Source: an uncultured Clostridium sp. | GTDB lineage: Bacteria; Bacillota; Clostridia; TANB77; CAG-508 | Direction of reading: 5' to 3' | NCBI GenBank assembly: GCA_905203195.1 | Contig: CAJKVD010000073.1 | Location: forward strand, 1-5,389 | DNA: 5,389 bases | In this document: positions 1 through 5,389 of the stretch, piece after piece | Layout: every line of letters starts with the position of its first letter | How positions within the stretch are numbered: position 1 is the stretch's first letter | Made by a program: the position numbers and the translations under genes | The notes under the pieces: generated by a model | Databases searched by the model: none | Told to the model about the DNA's origin: nothing | The model's input: only the letters and a program-made list of their open reading frames with translations

Positions 1-1982
1 CGAATGGGGCAATAAAAGGTGTAGGAGAAGCAACAGCAAAAAGAATAATACAAAAATTTGGAAAAGAAGCAATAAACATTATAAAATATGAACCCCAAAA
101 ACTATGCATAATAAAAGGAATAACAAATGAAAAAGCACAAAAAATATCAGAAAGTTTTTTAGAAAATCAAGAAATGTGGAAGATAGTAGGCTTTTTAGAA
201 AAATTTCATATTGGAGCACAACAAGCTAAAAAAGTATATGAAAAGCTAGGAATAAATAGTGTAGAAAAAATAAAAGAAGATCCATATTTATTGATGGAAA
301 TAACAAGTGGAGTAGATTTTAAACAAATAGACGAAATGGCAATAAAAATAGGAATAAGGCCAGAAAATAACAGAAGGATACAAACAGGAATAAAATATGG
401 ATTAATAAAAAGTACATATAATGGAAATAGCTGTACATTAGAAACAAATTTAATAGAATATGCAAAAATGTTATTAAACGTAAATGAAGAAATAATAGAA
501 GACAACTTAATAGAACTAAAAGCAAAAGGTGAAATAGTCTATGAAGAAAGAGAAAAAGAAGAATGGGTGTATTTAACAAGTTTTTACAAAACAGAAGAAG
601 AAATAGCTTATAGAATCAACAAATTAGAAAAAAGCAAAAATGTAAAAGAAATAAAAAATGTAGAAAATGCAATAAAAAATATAGAAAAAAAATCAGATAT
701 AAAATTATCAGAAAAACAAAAAGAAGCAATAGAAGAAATAAATAATAATAATGTATTAATTATAACAGGAGGACCAGGAACAGGAAAAACAACAATCATA
801 AAAACAATAATTGACTTATACGAAAAAAGAGGAAAAAAAGTAATATTAGCTGCGCCAACAGGAAGAGCAGCAAAAAAAATGACAGAAGCAACAGGAAAAG
901 AAGCATCAACCCTACATAGATTATTATGCATAGGAAAATTAGATGATGAAGGAATATATACAAGGCATGACGATTATCAAGGTGAACCGATAGACGCAGA
1001 TGTAGTTGTAATAGATGAGCTCTCAATGGTTGATATGTTTATAATGAATTACCTTTTAAAATGCATATATCAAGGAACAAAACTAGTATTAGTAGGAGAC
1101 ATAGATCAATTACCATCAGTAGGGCCAGGAAGTGTATTAAAAGATTTAATAGAATCAGAAACAATAAAAACTGTACATTTAGACAAGATTTTTAGACAAG
1201 CAGCAAAAAGTAAAATAATATTAAATGCACATAGAGTCAATAAAGGAGAAACTTTTTTAGGAAAAGAAGACATAGAAGAAGAAACAAATCAAGACTTTTT
1301 TTACATAAAACATAAATCACAAGAAGAAATATTAAAAGAGGTAATAAGTTTATGCACAGGTAGACTAGCAAAATTCGGAAATTATGACTTTTTCCAAAAT
1401 ATACAAATATTAACACCAACCAAAAAAGGATTATTAGGAACAAAAGAACTAAACAAAGAGTTACAAGCATACTTAAATCCAAACTTAGATGGTAGAACAG
1501 AAAAAACAAATGCAGGAGCAATATATAGAAAAGGCGACAGAATAATGCAAATAAAAAACAATTATGATATGACATGGGATAGAGAATTAGACAATGGCAA
1601 AACAGAATACGGAGAGGGAATATTTAATGGAGAATTTGGAACAATAACAGACATAAAAGAAAAAGACAAGGTAGTAGAAGTAAAATTTGATGATAATAAA
1701 ACAGCATGGTATGAATTTACAGAATTAGATCAAATAGAACATAGTTATGCAATAACTATACATAAATCACAAGGAAGTGAATTTGATGTAGTAATAATGG
1801 TAGCACCAGCATCATCACCAATGCTATTAACAAGAAATTTACTATACACAGGAATAACAAGAGCAAAAAAACTATTAATAATAATAGGAACAGACAATGT
1901 TGTAGACTATATGATACAAAATGTAGATAGTAAAAAAAGAAATACTGGATTAAAACAAAAATTAATAGAAGAAAGGAGCTAA
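1..1982 (+). CDS. recD2: RecD2-type ATP-dependent 5'-3' DNA helicase, 5'-truncated by the window edge
   Basis: Superfamily 1B helicase of the RecD2 (YrrC) family, the RecBC-independent RecD seen in Firmicutes and involved in DNA repair and replication-fork handling. The frame is open from nt 3 with no stop upstream, so the ATG at 174 is internal; 659 residues are visible and roughly 80 or more N-terminal residues are missing. Numbering from nt 3: residues 2-20 form a helix-hairpin-helix (GAIKGVGEATAKRI) and further HhH-like segments follow to about residue 110. Q-motif-like LSEKQKEAI precedes Walker A GGPGTGKTT (256-264). Walker B is VVVIDELSM with D338/E339, motif III GDIDQLPSVGPGS starts at 365, and motif IV IFRQA has R398. 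An SH3-like insertion lies around 530-580, then IHKSQGSEFD (from 586) and YTGITRAKK (R620) complete the C-terminal helicase core. All key motifs are intact. It is the first visible gene of an apparent operon with comF. Identification is firm; exact start unknown. Confidence 0.95.
   Translation, partial: NGAIKGVGEATAKRIIQKFGKEAINIIKYEPQKLCIIKGITNEKAQKISESFLENQEMWKIVGFLEKFHIGAQQAKKVYEKLGINSVEKIKEDPYLLMEITSGVDFKQIDEMAIKIGIRPENNRRIQTGIKYGLIKSTYNGNSCTLETNLIEYAKMLLNVNEEIIEDNLIELKAKGEIVYEEREKEEWVYLTSFYKTEEEIAYRINKLEKSKNVKEIKNVENAIKNIEKKSDIKLSEKQKEAIEEINNNNVLIITGGPGTGKTTIIKTIIDLYEKRGKKVILAAPTGRAAKKMTEATGKEASTLHRLLCIGKLDDEGIYTRHDDYQGEPIDADVVVIDELSMVDMFIMNYLLKCIYQGTKLVLVGDIDQLPSVGPGSVLKDLIESETIKTVHLDKIFRQAAKSKIILNAHRVNKGETFLGKEDIEEETNQDFFYIKHKSQEEILKEVISLCTGRLAKFGNYDFFQNIQILTPTKKGLLGTKELNKELQAYLNPNLDGRTEKTNAGAIYRKGDRIMQIKNNYDMTWDRELDNGKTEYGEGIFNGEFGTITDIKEKDKVVEVKFDDNKTAWYEFTELDQIEHSYAITIHKSQGSEFDVVIMVAPASSPMLLTRNLLYTGITRAKKLLIIIGTDNVVDYMIQNVDSKKRNTGLKQKLIEERS
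1972..1978 (+). promoter_or_regulatory. Ribosome binding site of comF inside the recD2 3' end
   Basis: AAAGGAG lies 4 bases before the comF ATG and is formed by the last recD2 codons (Glu-Arg-Ser, then TAA). It supports the ATG at 1983 as the start and implies that ribosomes finishing recD2 are placed at the comF start. Confidence 0.75.
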
Positions 1983-2651
1983 ATGCTAGAAAAGATACAA
2001 AATATAATTTATCCACCCAAGTGTGGAATTTGTGGAAAAATAGACAAAGAATATATCTGCAAGAAATGTCAAAAAAAGCTAGAAACAGAAGCAATCTGGC
2101 AAAAAGAAGAAATCCAAAATCCATATATATTTTTTTGTGAACTAAATTCGATATTTCAATATCAAGGAACAATAAGAGAGAAAATAATAGACTACAAATT
2201 TAATGAAAAATCATATTTATATAAAACATTTGTAAATTTTATATTAAAAAACACAAAACTATATAAAAATATAAAAGCTTATGATATAATCATACCAGTA
2301 CCAATAAGCAAAAAAAGAAAAAGAGAAAGAGGTTATAATCAAAGCTTATTAATAGCCAAAGAAATATGCAAACAAATAAATAAAAATCAAGAAAATAAAA
2401 AAATCAGAATGATAACAAAATGCTTATATAAAACTAAAAATACAATAGAACAGAGCAAATTAAATAAAGAAGACAGAGAAAAAAACGCACAAAATGTATA
2501 TGAAATAAAAAATAAACAAATAATAGAAAATAAGAAAGTACTATTATTTGATGATATTTACACAACGGGAAACACAGTAAATTACTGTTGTAAAGAAATA
2601 AAAAAAGCAAACCCTAGTAAAATCGGAGTTCTGGTTTTAGCTAAAGATTAA
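1983..2651 (+). CDS. comF: ComF family protein (phosphoribosyltransferase fold, N-terminal zinc finger)
   Basis: ComF/GntX family protein of 222 aa, close to the family's usual length. Members are linked to DNA uptake during natural transformation, where ComFC works with the ComFA helicase; the enzymatic reaction, if any, is not settled. A four-cysteine zinc-binding motif is at C14-x2-C17 and C26-x2-C29. The core starts with YDIIIPVPISKKR (100-112) and RGYNQS (116-121), followed by the family pattern T-x2-Q-x2-L...R-x2-N. The PRPP-binding-type loop is FDDIYTTGNT, with D190/D191 and TTG at 194-196. All hallmark residues are present. The ATG directly abuts the recD2 stop (TAA-ATG) and its ribosome site lies within recD2, so the two genes are probably translationally coupled. 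No other competence gene is visible here, so natural transformation cannot be concluded. Very rich in Lys and Ile codons AAA and ATA, like its neighbours. Confidence 0.93.
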   Translation: MLEKIQNIIYPPKCGICGKIDKEYICKKCQKKLETEAIWQKEEIQNPYIFFCELNSIFQYQGTIREKIIDYKFNEKSYLYKTFVNFILKNTKLYKNIKAYDIIIPVPISKKRKRERGYNQSLLIAKEICKQINKNQENKKIRMITKCLYKTKNTIEQSKLNKEDREKNAQNVYEIKNKQIIENKKVLLFDDIYTTGNTVNYCCKEIKKANPSKIGVLVLAKD

Positions 2652-2656
2652 AGAAA

Positions 2657-2662
2657 GAGAGG
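2657..2662 (+). promoter_or_regulatory. Ribosome binding site of the KAP-type NTPase gene
   Basis: GAGAGG lies 5 bases before the ATG at 2668, inside the 16-base gap after comF. It supports this ATG as the start. The gap is too short to hold its own promoter, so transcription from upstream is likely, unless a promoter lies within comF. Confidence 0.6.
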
Positions 2663-2667
2663 AAAAA

Positions 2668-4602
2668 ATGGAAGATTTAGTAGAAAGTATATTAGATTAT
2701 GTACGTTCAGATTATACAGATTACGCAATAATGATAAATGGTGAATGGGGTTCTGGAAAAACATATTTCTGGAACAACAAAATACGAAAAAAAATTGAAA
2801 GTATGCAACTAAATGGAAAAAGATATACAGCAATATATATGTCACTGTATGGAATATCCAACCTAGAAGAAATAAGCAAAAAAATATTTATAGAAACAAC
2901 ACAGTTAATGGATAAAAACCTCAGAAAATTTATGGACGCAAATGGTCAAACAAATATACCAGAATACGCAAAAACAGGATTAGATATGGCAAATTTCTTT
3001 GGGGTAACACAAAATGGAGACAAAATAGATTATGCAGACTTTTTCTCAACAGACGATAAAGTTCTATGTTTTGACGACCTAGAAAGAGCAAATGTAGATG
3101 TAATAGATATATTAGGATATATAAACAATTTTGTTGAACATGACCATATAAAAACAATAATAATCTGTAATGAAAAAGAATTATCAACAAAACTAAAAAG
3201 CTCAAACTTAGAAATGAAAACATTTATAGCTACATATCTATTAGATAAGCAAGGAGAGCTAAACAAAGCAGATAAACCAATGGTAGAAAAGATTCAAGAA
3301 AAAATAGAACATGTTTTTGACAAAGCAAATGACTATGAAAGAATAAAAGAAAAACTAATAGGTGAAACATTTGAATATGCACCAAAATTTGATTATATAA
3401 TAAATGGAATTCTAATGAGATATGAAAATGAGCCGGATTTAATTAGATTTTTAAGAGAAAATACAAGGCTAATAATTACAACATTTGAAAGAAGCGGAAC
3501 AAGGAACCTAAGAATTTTAAAACATGCATTAAATGATTTCAAAAAAGTATTTGACATGGTAAACAGAAGTTATCCAAACACAAGTCATAGAATAATGCAA
3601 ACAATGTTAATATTCACAATAGCCATATCATTCGAAATAAAAGCAGGAAAAGTAACAAAAAATAAATTTATAAATATAGAAGACAACGAAGAATATAAAG
3701 CAATACTAGTATCATCAAGAGTACTAATGGACAACAGACAATTTTATATAAAAGAATTTGATAATAACTATTATTACAACTTTAAATCAGAATATAGATT
3801 TTTCAAATTTATTGAATACTATATAAGAACAAGAATATTTGACATGAAAATATTTAAAAGAGATATGGAAACAATAAGAAATACAATAGACACAGACAGT
3901 TTACCAGGCTATAAAAGATTACTTACAGAAGAATATTGGAAAATATCAGATGATGAATTTGATGGTGTAATAGAAGATATAATAAAAGACATAAAAGAAG
4001 GAAATTTAGAATTAATAGATATTGTAAAAATATATGCATATTTTAGTTATTTCTCAAGAAAAGATTTAATAAACTATGATATAAAAACACTAAAAAATGT
4101 ATTTTTTGATGGAATGAACAAAGCATCACTAAAATCAGAATATTGTGAAAATGTAAATGAAGAATTATCAAAAATAGCAATAGAAGAATTCGCAGAAGAT
4201 ATGGAAGAAATATTAAAACATTTTGACAACTTAAACAATCAATTATTAGATAAAAAATATAAAGAAATGGCAGAAGATGTATTTAAATGTATCCCAATGA
4301 AAATGGAACAGTTTTATGAAAAATTTGATAAGCAATGTATGCAATTGCCAATATTTAAATATTATGACTCATACCAATTATTCCAAAGAATATCATGTGC
4401 AAGTAATGAAGACATAGTTCTAATAAAAGAAAAATTATTAGACCGTGTAGAAAAATATAAAAAAGAAATAGAACCTGAAATGCCAAATATTAGGCTATTA
4501 AAACAAATATTAGATGATTATCTAAAAAATAAGGGAACAACAATAAAAATAGTAATGCTAAGAGAATTTTCAAAAGATTTAGGATATATATTAGAAAAAT
4601 GA
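2668..4602 (+). CDS. KAP-type P-loop NTPase fold protein, no visible membrane segments
   Basis: A 644-aa protein with an intact ATPase core near its N-terminus. Walker A is GEWGSGKT (25-32), opening the protein after a short helix. Walker B is VLCFDDLER (132-140), the DDLER form being typical of KAP family P-loop NTPases of the STAND/AAA-like group. IIICNEKEL (164-172) places a polar Asn (N168) where sensor 1 is expected. KEKLIGETFEYAP (227-239) and RNLRILKHAL (279-288) resemble conserved parts of the downstream helical lid. Residues from about 300 to 644 look alpha-helical and charged and match nothing I recognise; one hydrophobic helix (about 310-325) seems too short and amphipathic to be a clear membrane span. 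Many KAP proteins carry membrane helices between Walker A and B; this one does not, so it is probably cytoplasmic. Some KAP-like ATPases are parts of phage-defence systems (for example QatA), but no partner gene is seen. ATP binding is well supported; biological role unknown. Confidence 0.85.
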   Translation: MEDLVESILDYVRSDYTDYAIMINGEWGSGKTYFWNNKIRKKIESMQLNGKRYTAIYMSLYGISNLEEISKKIFIETTQLMDKNLRKFMDANGQTNIPEYAKTGLDMANFFGVTQNGDKIDYADFFSTDDKVLCFDDLERANVDVIDILGYINNFVEHDHIKTIIICNEKELSTKLKSSNLEMKTFIATYLLDKQGELNKADKPMVEKIQEKIEHVFDKANDYERIKEKLIGETFEYAPKFDYIINGILMRYENEPDLIRFLRENTRLIITTFERSGTRNLRILKHALNDFKKVFDMVNRSYPNTSHRIMQTMLIFTIAISFEIKAGKVTKNKFINIEDNEEYKAILVSSRVLMDNRQFYIKEFDNNYYYNFKSEYRFFKFIEYYIRTRIFDMKIFKRDMETIRNTIDTDSLPGYKRLLTEEYWKISDDEFDGVIEDIIKDIKEGNLELIDIVKIYAYFSYFSRKDLINYDIKTLKNVFFDGMNKASLKSEYCENVNEELSKIAIEEFAEDMEEILKHFDNLNNQLLDKKYKEMAEDVFKCIPMKMEQFYEKFDKQCMQLPIFKYYDSYQLFQRISCASNEDIVLIKEKLLDRVEKYKKEIEPEMPNIRLLKQILDDYLKNKGTTIKIVMLREFSKDLGYILEK

Positions 4603-4666
4603 TGTTTTCGGGGACGGAGCAAAAAACATTAATGCTTTAATGTTTTTTGCTCCGTCCCCGAAAACA
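4603..4666. repeat. Perfect 30-bp inverted repeat filling the whole convergent intergenic gap; possible bidirectional terminator or REP-like element
   Basis: Positions 4603-4632 are the exact reverse complement of 4637-4666, with loop TGCT (4633-4636). The arms start TGTTTTCGGGGACGGAGC, a GC-rich block (4609-4620) in very AT-rich DNA, and continue with A6 (4621-4626) and CATTAA. The element begins on the base after the KAP stop codon and ends on the base before the spoVT stop codon. Being symmetric, it gives the same RNA hairpin from both strands. There is no U-run beyond the outer stem, unlike a classic intrinsic terminator. The inner part, A6-CATTAA-loop-TTAATG-T6, could act as a weak two-way terminator. 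The length, perfection and GC-rich core also fit a REP-like or miniature mobile repeat; copies elsewhere in the genome would decide. Confidence 0.85.
4621..4648. terminator. Possible bidirectional intrinsic terminator within the inverted repeat
   Basis: The inner segment reads A6, stem CATTAA, loop TGCT, stem TTAATG, T6, and has the same form on both strands. It sits between two convergent genes, where termination is needed from each side. The inner stem is only 6 bp and AT-rich, hence weak by itself; the longer GC-rich outer stem would form only if the polymerase passes the T6 run. Confidence 0.4.
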
Positions 4667-5221
4667 CTAAATTTCCATTTGACTTCCCAAAAAAGTAGCA
4701 GCAGATTGAGCAACTTTTTTTTCAACATCATTCATTTTAGAACTAGAATCTTTAGACATTAAAATCACAGTACCAATAGTATCACCATTAGAAATAATAG
4801 GATAAACGACCTGTGCATTATACTTTCTAACATTATTATCATTTTTAGTAATAGGCATAGAAACATCGCTATTATCTTTACTAGTATAAACTTCTTTATC
4901 CTCCATTAATTGTTCCAATTCAGAGCTAACATCTTGTTCCAAAAATTCCTTTTTAGAACCACCGGAAACAGCAATAATAGTATCTTTATCAGTAATACAA
5001 GCAATATGCCCAGTTGTCTTAGATAAAGTTTCAGCATAACCAGCAGCAAACTCAGATAATTCACCAATTGGAGAATATTTTTTCAAAATAACTTGACCTT
5101 CTCTATCTGTAAAAATCTCTAAAGGATCGCCTTCTTTAATACGTAAAGTTTTTCTAATTTCTTTTGGAATGACTACTCTTCCTAAGTCATCTATTCTTCT
5201 TACAACACCTGTTGCTTTCAT
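4667..5221 (-). CDS. spoVT: Stage V sporulation protein T (AbrB-family transcription regulator)
   Basis: A 184-aa regulator close in length to Bacillus subtilis SpoVT. The N-terminal swapped-hairpin AbrB DNA-binding domain (1-52) is nearly identical to the known family sequence: MKATGVVRRIDDLGRVVIPK, then KEIRKTLRIKEGDPLEIF and VILKKYSP. Residues of about 55-184 form the GAF-like ligand domain, with IAVSGGSKKEFL (83-94) and VVYPIISNGDTIGTVI, ending in ATFLGSQMEI. In B. subtilis SpoVT acts in the forespore under sigma-G, tuning late forespore genes and spore coat, germination and resistance properties; its forespore role here is inferred from homology and the promoter. The start is fixed by the conserved MKATG and by AAGGAGGA 5 bases upstream. 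It converges on the KAP NTPase gene and is separately transcribed. Stop codon is TAG. No damage seen. The GAF part is more diverged than the DNA-binding domain, as is usual in this family. Confidence 0.96.
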   Translation of the reverse strand: MKATGVVRRIDDLGRVVIPKEIRKTLRIKEGDPLEIFTDREGQVILKKYSPIGELSEFAAGYAETLSKTTGHIACITDKDTIIAVSGGSKKEFLEQDVSSELEQLMEDKEVYTSKDNSDVSMPITKNDNNVRKYNAQVVYPIISNGDTIGTVILMSKDSSSKMNDVEKKVAQSAATFLGSQMEI

Positions 5222-5226
5222 AATTT

Positions 5227-5234
5227 TCCTCCTT
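5227..5234 (-). promoter_or_regulatory. Ribosome binding site of spoVT
   Basis: On the minus strand this reads AAGGAGGA, a near-ideal Shine-Dalgarno sequence 5 bases before the spoVT ATG. It confirms the chosen start. Confidence 0.9.
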
Positions 5235-5254
5235 TTTAAATTTATGTCTACTTT

Positions 5255-5284
5255 TATTATGCCAAAAGAGGAAAAAAATATACA
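5255..5284 (-). promoter_or_regulatory. Candidate sigma-G/sigma-F (forespore) promoter of spoVT
   Basis: Read on the minus strand, TGTATA (5279-5284) and CATAATA (5255-5261) are separated by 17 bases. This agrees with the forespore sigma-F/sigma-G promoter pattern (-35 like TGMATA, -10 like CATAHTA, 17-18 base spacer). Transcription would start near 5248, giving a leader of about 27 bases that holds the ribosome site. spoVT is a sigma-G gene in B. subtilis, so site and gene agree. The match is by eye against remembered consensus sequences. Confidence 0.6.
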
Positions 5285-5313
5285 TTTGATTTAAAAATTG
5301 TAAAACAAGTAAA

Positions 5314-5341
5314 CTTATAAGTAAAAAAACACTACTGTCAA
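5314..5341 (-). promoter_or_regulatory. Possible vegetative (sigma-A-like) promoter upstream of spoVT
   Basis: On the minus strand TTGACA (5336-5341) is followed, after 16 bases, by TATAAG (5314-5319). It would start a transcript about 85 bases ahead of spoVT. In such AT-rich DNA a TATAAG-like hexamer is common, but an exact TTGACA at near-proper spacing is less so. A 10-base palindrome ACTTATAAGT (5313-5322) covers the -10 hexamer and could be an operator or chance. Confidence 0.3.
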
Positions 5342-5389
5342 TCATTTTTGAAAATGTCTTAAAAAATTTTATTTATTAGCACTAAATTT

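Larger units (their letters stand above)
5238..5389. other. Upstream region of spoVT, no gene seen
   Basis: About 150 bases of AT-rich non-coding DNA running to the window end. Apart from the two promoter candidates and the 10-base palindrome, I see no open frame with a ribosome site, no RNA gene and no terminator. The next gene lies outside the window. Confidence 0.6.

Noticed and set aside
174..176. ATG at 174 as the true start of the helicase gene
   Set aside because: The same frame is open back to nt 3 and encodes typical RecD2 helix-hairpin-helix sequence, and no ribosome site precedes 174; the gene begins before the window.
640..730. A-rich tracts that look like simple repeats
   Set aside because: They are Lys/Glu/Ile/Asn-rich codons (AAA, GAA, ATA, AAT) in the linker before the helicase core, without a regular repeat unit.
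206..3266. Several minus-strand open frames of 65 to 138 codons opposite recD2, comF and the KAP gene
   Set aside because: They are Leu/Phe/Ile-rich translations of the A-rich coding strand, overlap clearly conserved genes, and carry no recognisable domains; they arise from base composition.
3586..3640. Transmembrane helix in the KAP protein (about residues 310-325)
   Set aside because: The hydrophobic run is short, includes polar residues and is flanked by charged helical sequence, so a buried helix is more likely.
2668..4602. Complete multi-gene defence system of the Qat type
   Set aside because: Only a KAP-like NTPase is present; no QueC-like, TatD-like or other partner genes flank it, as recD2-comF precede it and spoVT follows it on the opposite strand.
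4603..4666. Classic rho-independent terminator with a U-run after the full stem
   Set aside because: The bases after the full hairpin (CTAAATTTCC) have no U-run in either direction beyond the outer stem; only the inner T6/A6 tracts could serve, so this is listed separately as a weaker call.
4603..4666. CRISPR repeat or toxin-antitoxin small RNA
   Set aside because: There is one copy only, with no spacers, no repeat periodicity, no cas genes and no small open frame in it.

Overview
The window is very AT-rich, with A-rich coding strands and heavy use of ATA, AAA, GAA and AGA codons. It carries strong AGGAGG-type ribosome binding sites and a SpoVT-type sporulation regulator. Together these point to a low-GC, endospore-forming (or ancestrally spore-forming) member of the Clostridia. 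The species cannot be named from the sequence alone.

Layout: three genes run left to right, tightly packed, in what looks like one transcription unit. The first is recD2, a superfamily 1B 5'-3' DNA helicase. Its 5' end lies outside the window and the reading frame is open from the first bases. The second is a ComF-type phosphoribosyltransferase-fold protein (222 aa) whose ATG directly abuts the recD2 stop codon. The third, 16 bases further on, is a 644-aa P-loop NTPase of the KAP type that has no obvious membrane segments and a long helical C-terminal half I cannot assign. Facing them on the minus strand is spoVT, encoding an AbrB-type DNA-binding domain plus a GAF-like domain. Just upstream of spoVT is a well-placed candidate sigma-F/sigma-G promoter and a strong ribosome binding site.

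The most striking non-coding feature lies between the two convergent genes. The whole 64-base gap, from the base after the KAP stop codon to the base before the spoVT stop codon, is one perfect inverted repeat: two 30-base arms around a 4-base loop. It contains a GC-rich block that stands out from the surrounding AT-rich DNA. It may act as a two-way transcription end, but its GC-rich core and its lack of a terminal U-run also suggest a REP-like or miniature mobile repeat.

How the genes relate: recD2 and comF both belong to DNA-processing, recombination and competence functions, and adjacent translation suggests coupled expression. The KAP-type NTPase is the odd member. Its family includes proteins of phage-defence systems, but no partner gene is visible, so a defence role here is only a hypothesis. 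spoVT is a separate, developmentally controlled transcription unit.
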